Source of the DNA: an uncultured Bacteroidota bacterium
GTDB lineage: Bacteria > Bacteroidota > Bacteroidia > Chitinophagales > Saprospiraceae
NCBI GenBank assembly: GCA_937872515.1
Contig: CALMSX010000091.1
Span: forward strand, 48,633-112,632
Direction of reading: 5' to 3'
DNA: 64,000 nt
The notes below the pieces were generated by a model. The model was not told the DNA's origin. It did not search any database and saw only the letters and a list, made by a program, of their open reading frames with translations. Positions 63,810-64,000 of the stretch are shown piece after piece; position 1 is the stretch's first letter; each line of letters opens with the position of its first letter. A program made the position numbers and the translations under genes.

Positions 63810-63825
63810 TGTGACGTAAATCACA
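63810..63825. promoter_or_regulatory. CRP/FNR-type operator (TGTGACGTAAATCACA)
   Basis: Perfect TGTGA-N6-TCACA palindrome whose centre lies about 41 bases upstream of the predicted start of the paa operon, the class II activator position. The regulator is not encoded here. Confidence 0.72.
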
Positions 63826-63849
63826 GTCTTGTGAAAGAGGGAAAGTGAA

Positions 63850-64000
63850 GGGCGGAGCGCGGAGCGTAAAGCGCGGGGCGCGGGCGTAAAGCGGGGAGCG
63901 GGGAGCGCGGAGCGGGGAGCGGGGAGCGCGGAGCGGGGAGCGCTGAGCGGGGAGCGGGGAGCGCGGAGCGGGGAGCGGGGAGCGCGGAGCGGGGAGCGCT
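63850..64000. repeat. GC-rich heptanucleotide array (GGGGAGC / GCGGAGC), runs off window
   Basis: About 21 seven-base units, mostly GGGGAGC, GGGGAGC, GCGGAGC in that 21-bp order, with GTAAAGC and GCTGAGC variants, up to the last base. There are no spacers and no open frame I would call. It sits about 25 bp beyond the CRP-type site. Confidence 0.92.

Noticed and set aside
63850..64000. CRISPR or coding low-complexity region
   Set aside because: Seven-base period without spacers, and no supported open frame.

Overview
The window comes from a Bacteroidota genome, most likely a Saprospiria-like lineage. The evidence is a large secreted protein with Ca-binding D-x-D-x-D-G-x-G repeats and a type IX secretion (T9SS) C-terminal sorting domain, a PorP/SprF-family outer-membrane protein, LytTR/beta-propeller signalling, DUF4249, chromosomal housekeeping genes with best resemblance to Bacteroidota families, and repeated use of the Bacteroidota promoter element TAnnTTTG (often with only a few bases of leader). 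Several genes appear to begin at TTG or GTG. It reads as ordinary chromosome, not a plasmid or prophage. The only mobile-element-type gene is a solo REP-associated tyrosine transposase (RAYT).

Layout. 1-3.3 kb: 3' part of a giant T9SS cargo protein with eight 46-residue metal-binding repeats. 3.4-7.1 kb: LytTR response regulator and propeller histidine kinase, translationally coupled. 7.1-8.8 kb (minus): DUF486 protein and cell-wall amidase. 9-14.4 kb: PorP/SprF protein, dihydropteroate synthase, TPMT-like methyltransferase, M23 peptidase, thioredoxin, Nudix-like regulator. 14.4-22.1 kb: LptF/G-type permease, HerA/DUF853 ATPase, WbqC-like protein, DUF4249 lipoprotein, alaS. 22.4-27.4 kb: CPA2 antiporter, M48 lipoprotein protease, YbdK-like ligase. 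27.6-28.8 kb: tRNA-Gly, tRNA-Leu, tandem stem-loops and the RAYT gene. 28.8-39.7 kb: GMC oxidoreductase, DUF1003 protein, LRR protein, GH3/beta-lactamase fusion, DEAD-box helicase, rhodanese-thioredoxin with a YgaP-like membrane partner, methyltransferase. 39.8-45.4 kb: tight operon glmM, class-V aminotransferase, cysteine desulfurase, ribD, CHAP amidase. 45.4-45.7 kb: minisatellite arrays filling a convergent intergenic space. 45.7-50.4 kb: YheT-like hydrolase, signal peptidase I, a secreted protein that seems to lack its C-terminus, ssb. 50.4-54.6 kb: 31-bp repeat array, recQ, PepSY protein, map, RNA polymerase alpha-CTD-like protein. 54.7-57.3 kb: lipoprotein/TPR/S41 operon. 57.3-64 kb (minus): ferredoxin plus U32 hydroxylase-type protein, then an aromatic-degradation operon (paaABCD-hmgA-hpd) with a perfect CRP-type palindrome at about -41, and finally a GC-rich heptanucleotide array at the window edge.

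Functionally, the best-integrated unit is the paaABCD-hmgA-hpd operon, which joins ring epoxidation of phenylacetyl-CoA with the tyrosine/homogentisate route under one promoter. The glmM-ribD operon couples cell-wall precursor, PLP/sulfur and riboflavin chemistry. I do not see a clearly new defence or biosynthetic system. The most intriguing signals are the heptanucleotide arrays, the palindromes built into and next to the RAYT gene, the CRP-type site, and the U32-ferredoxin gene overlap.
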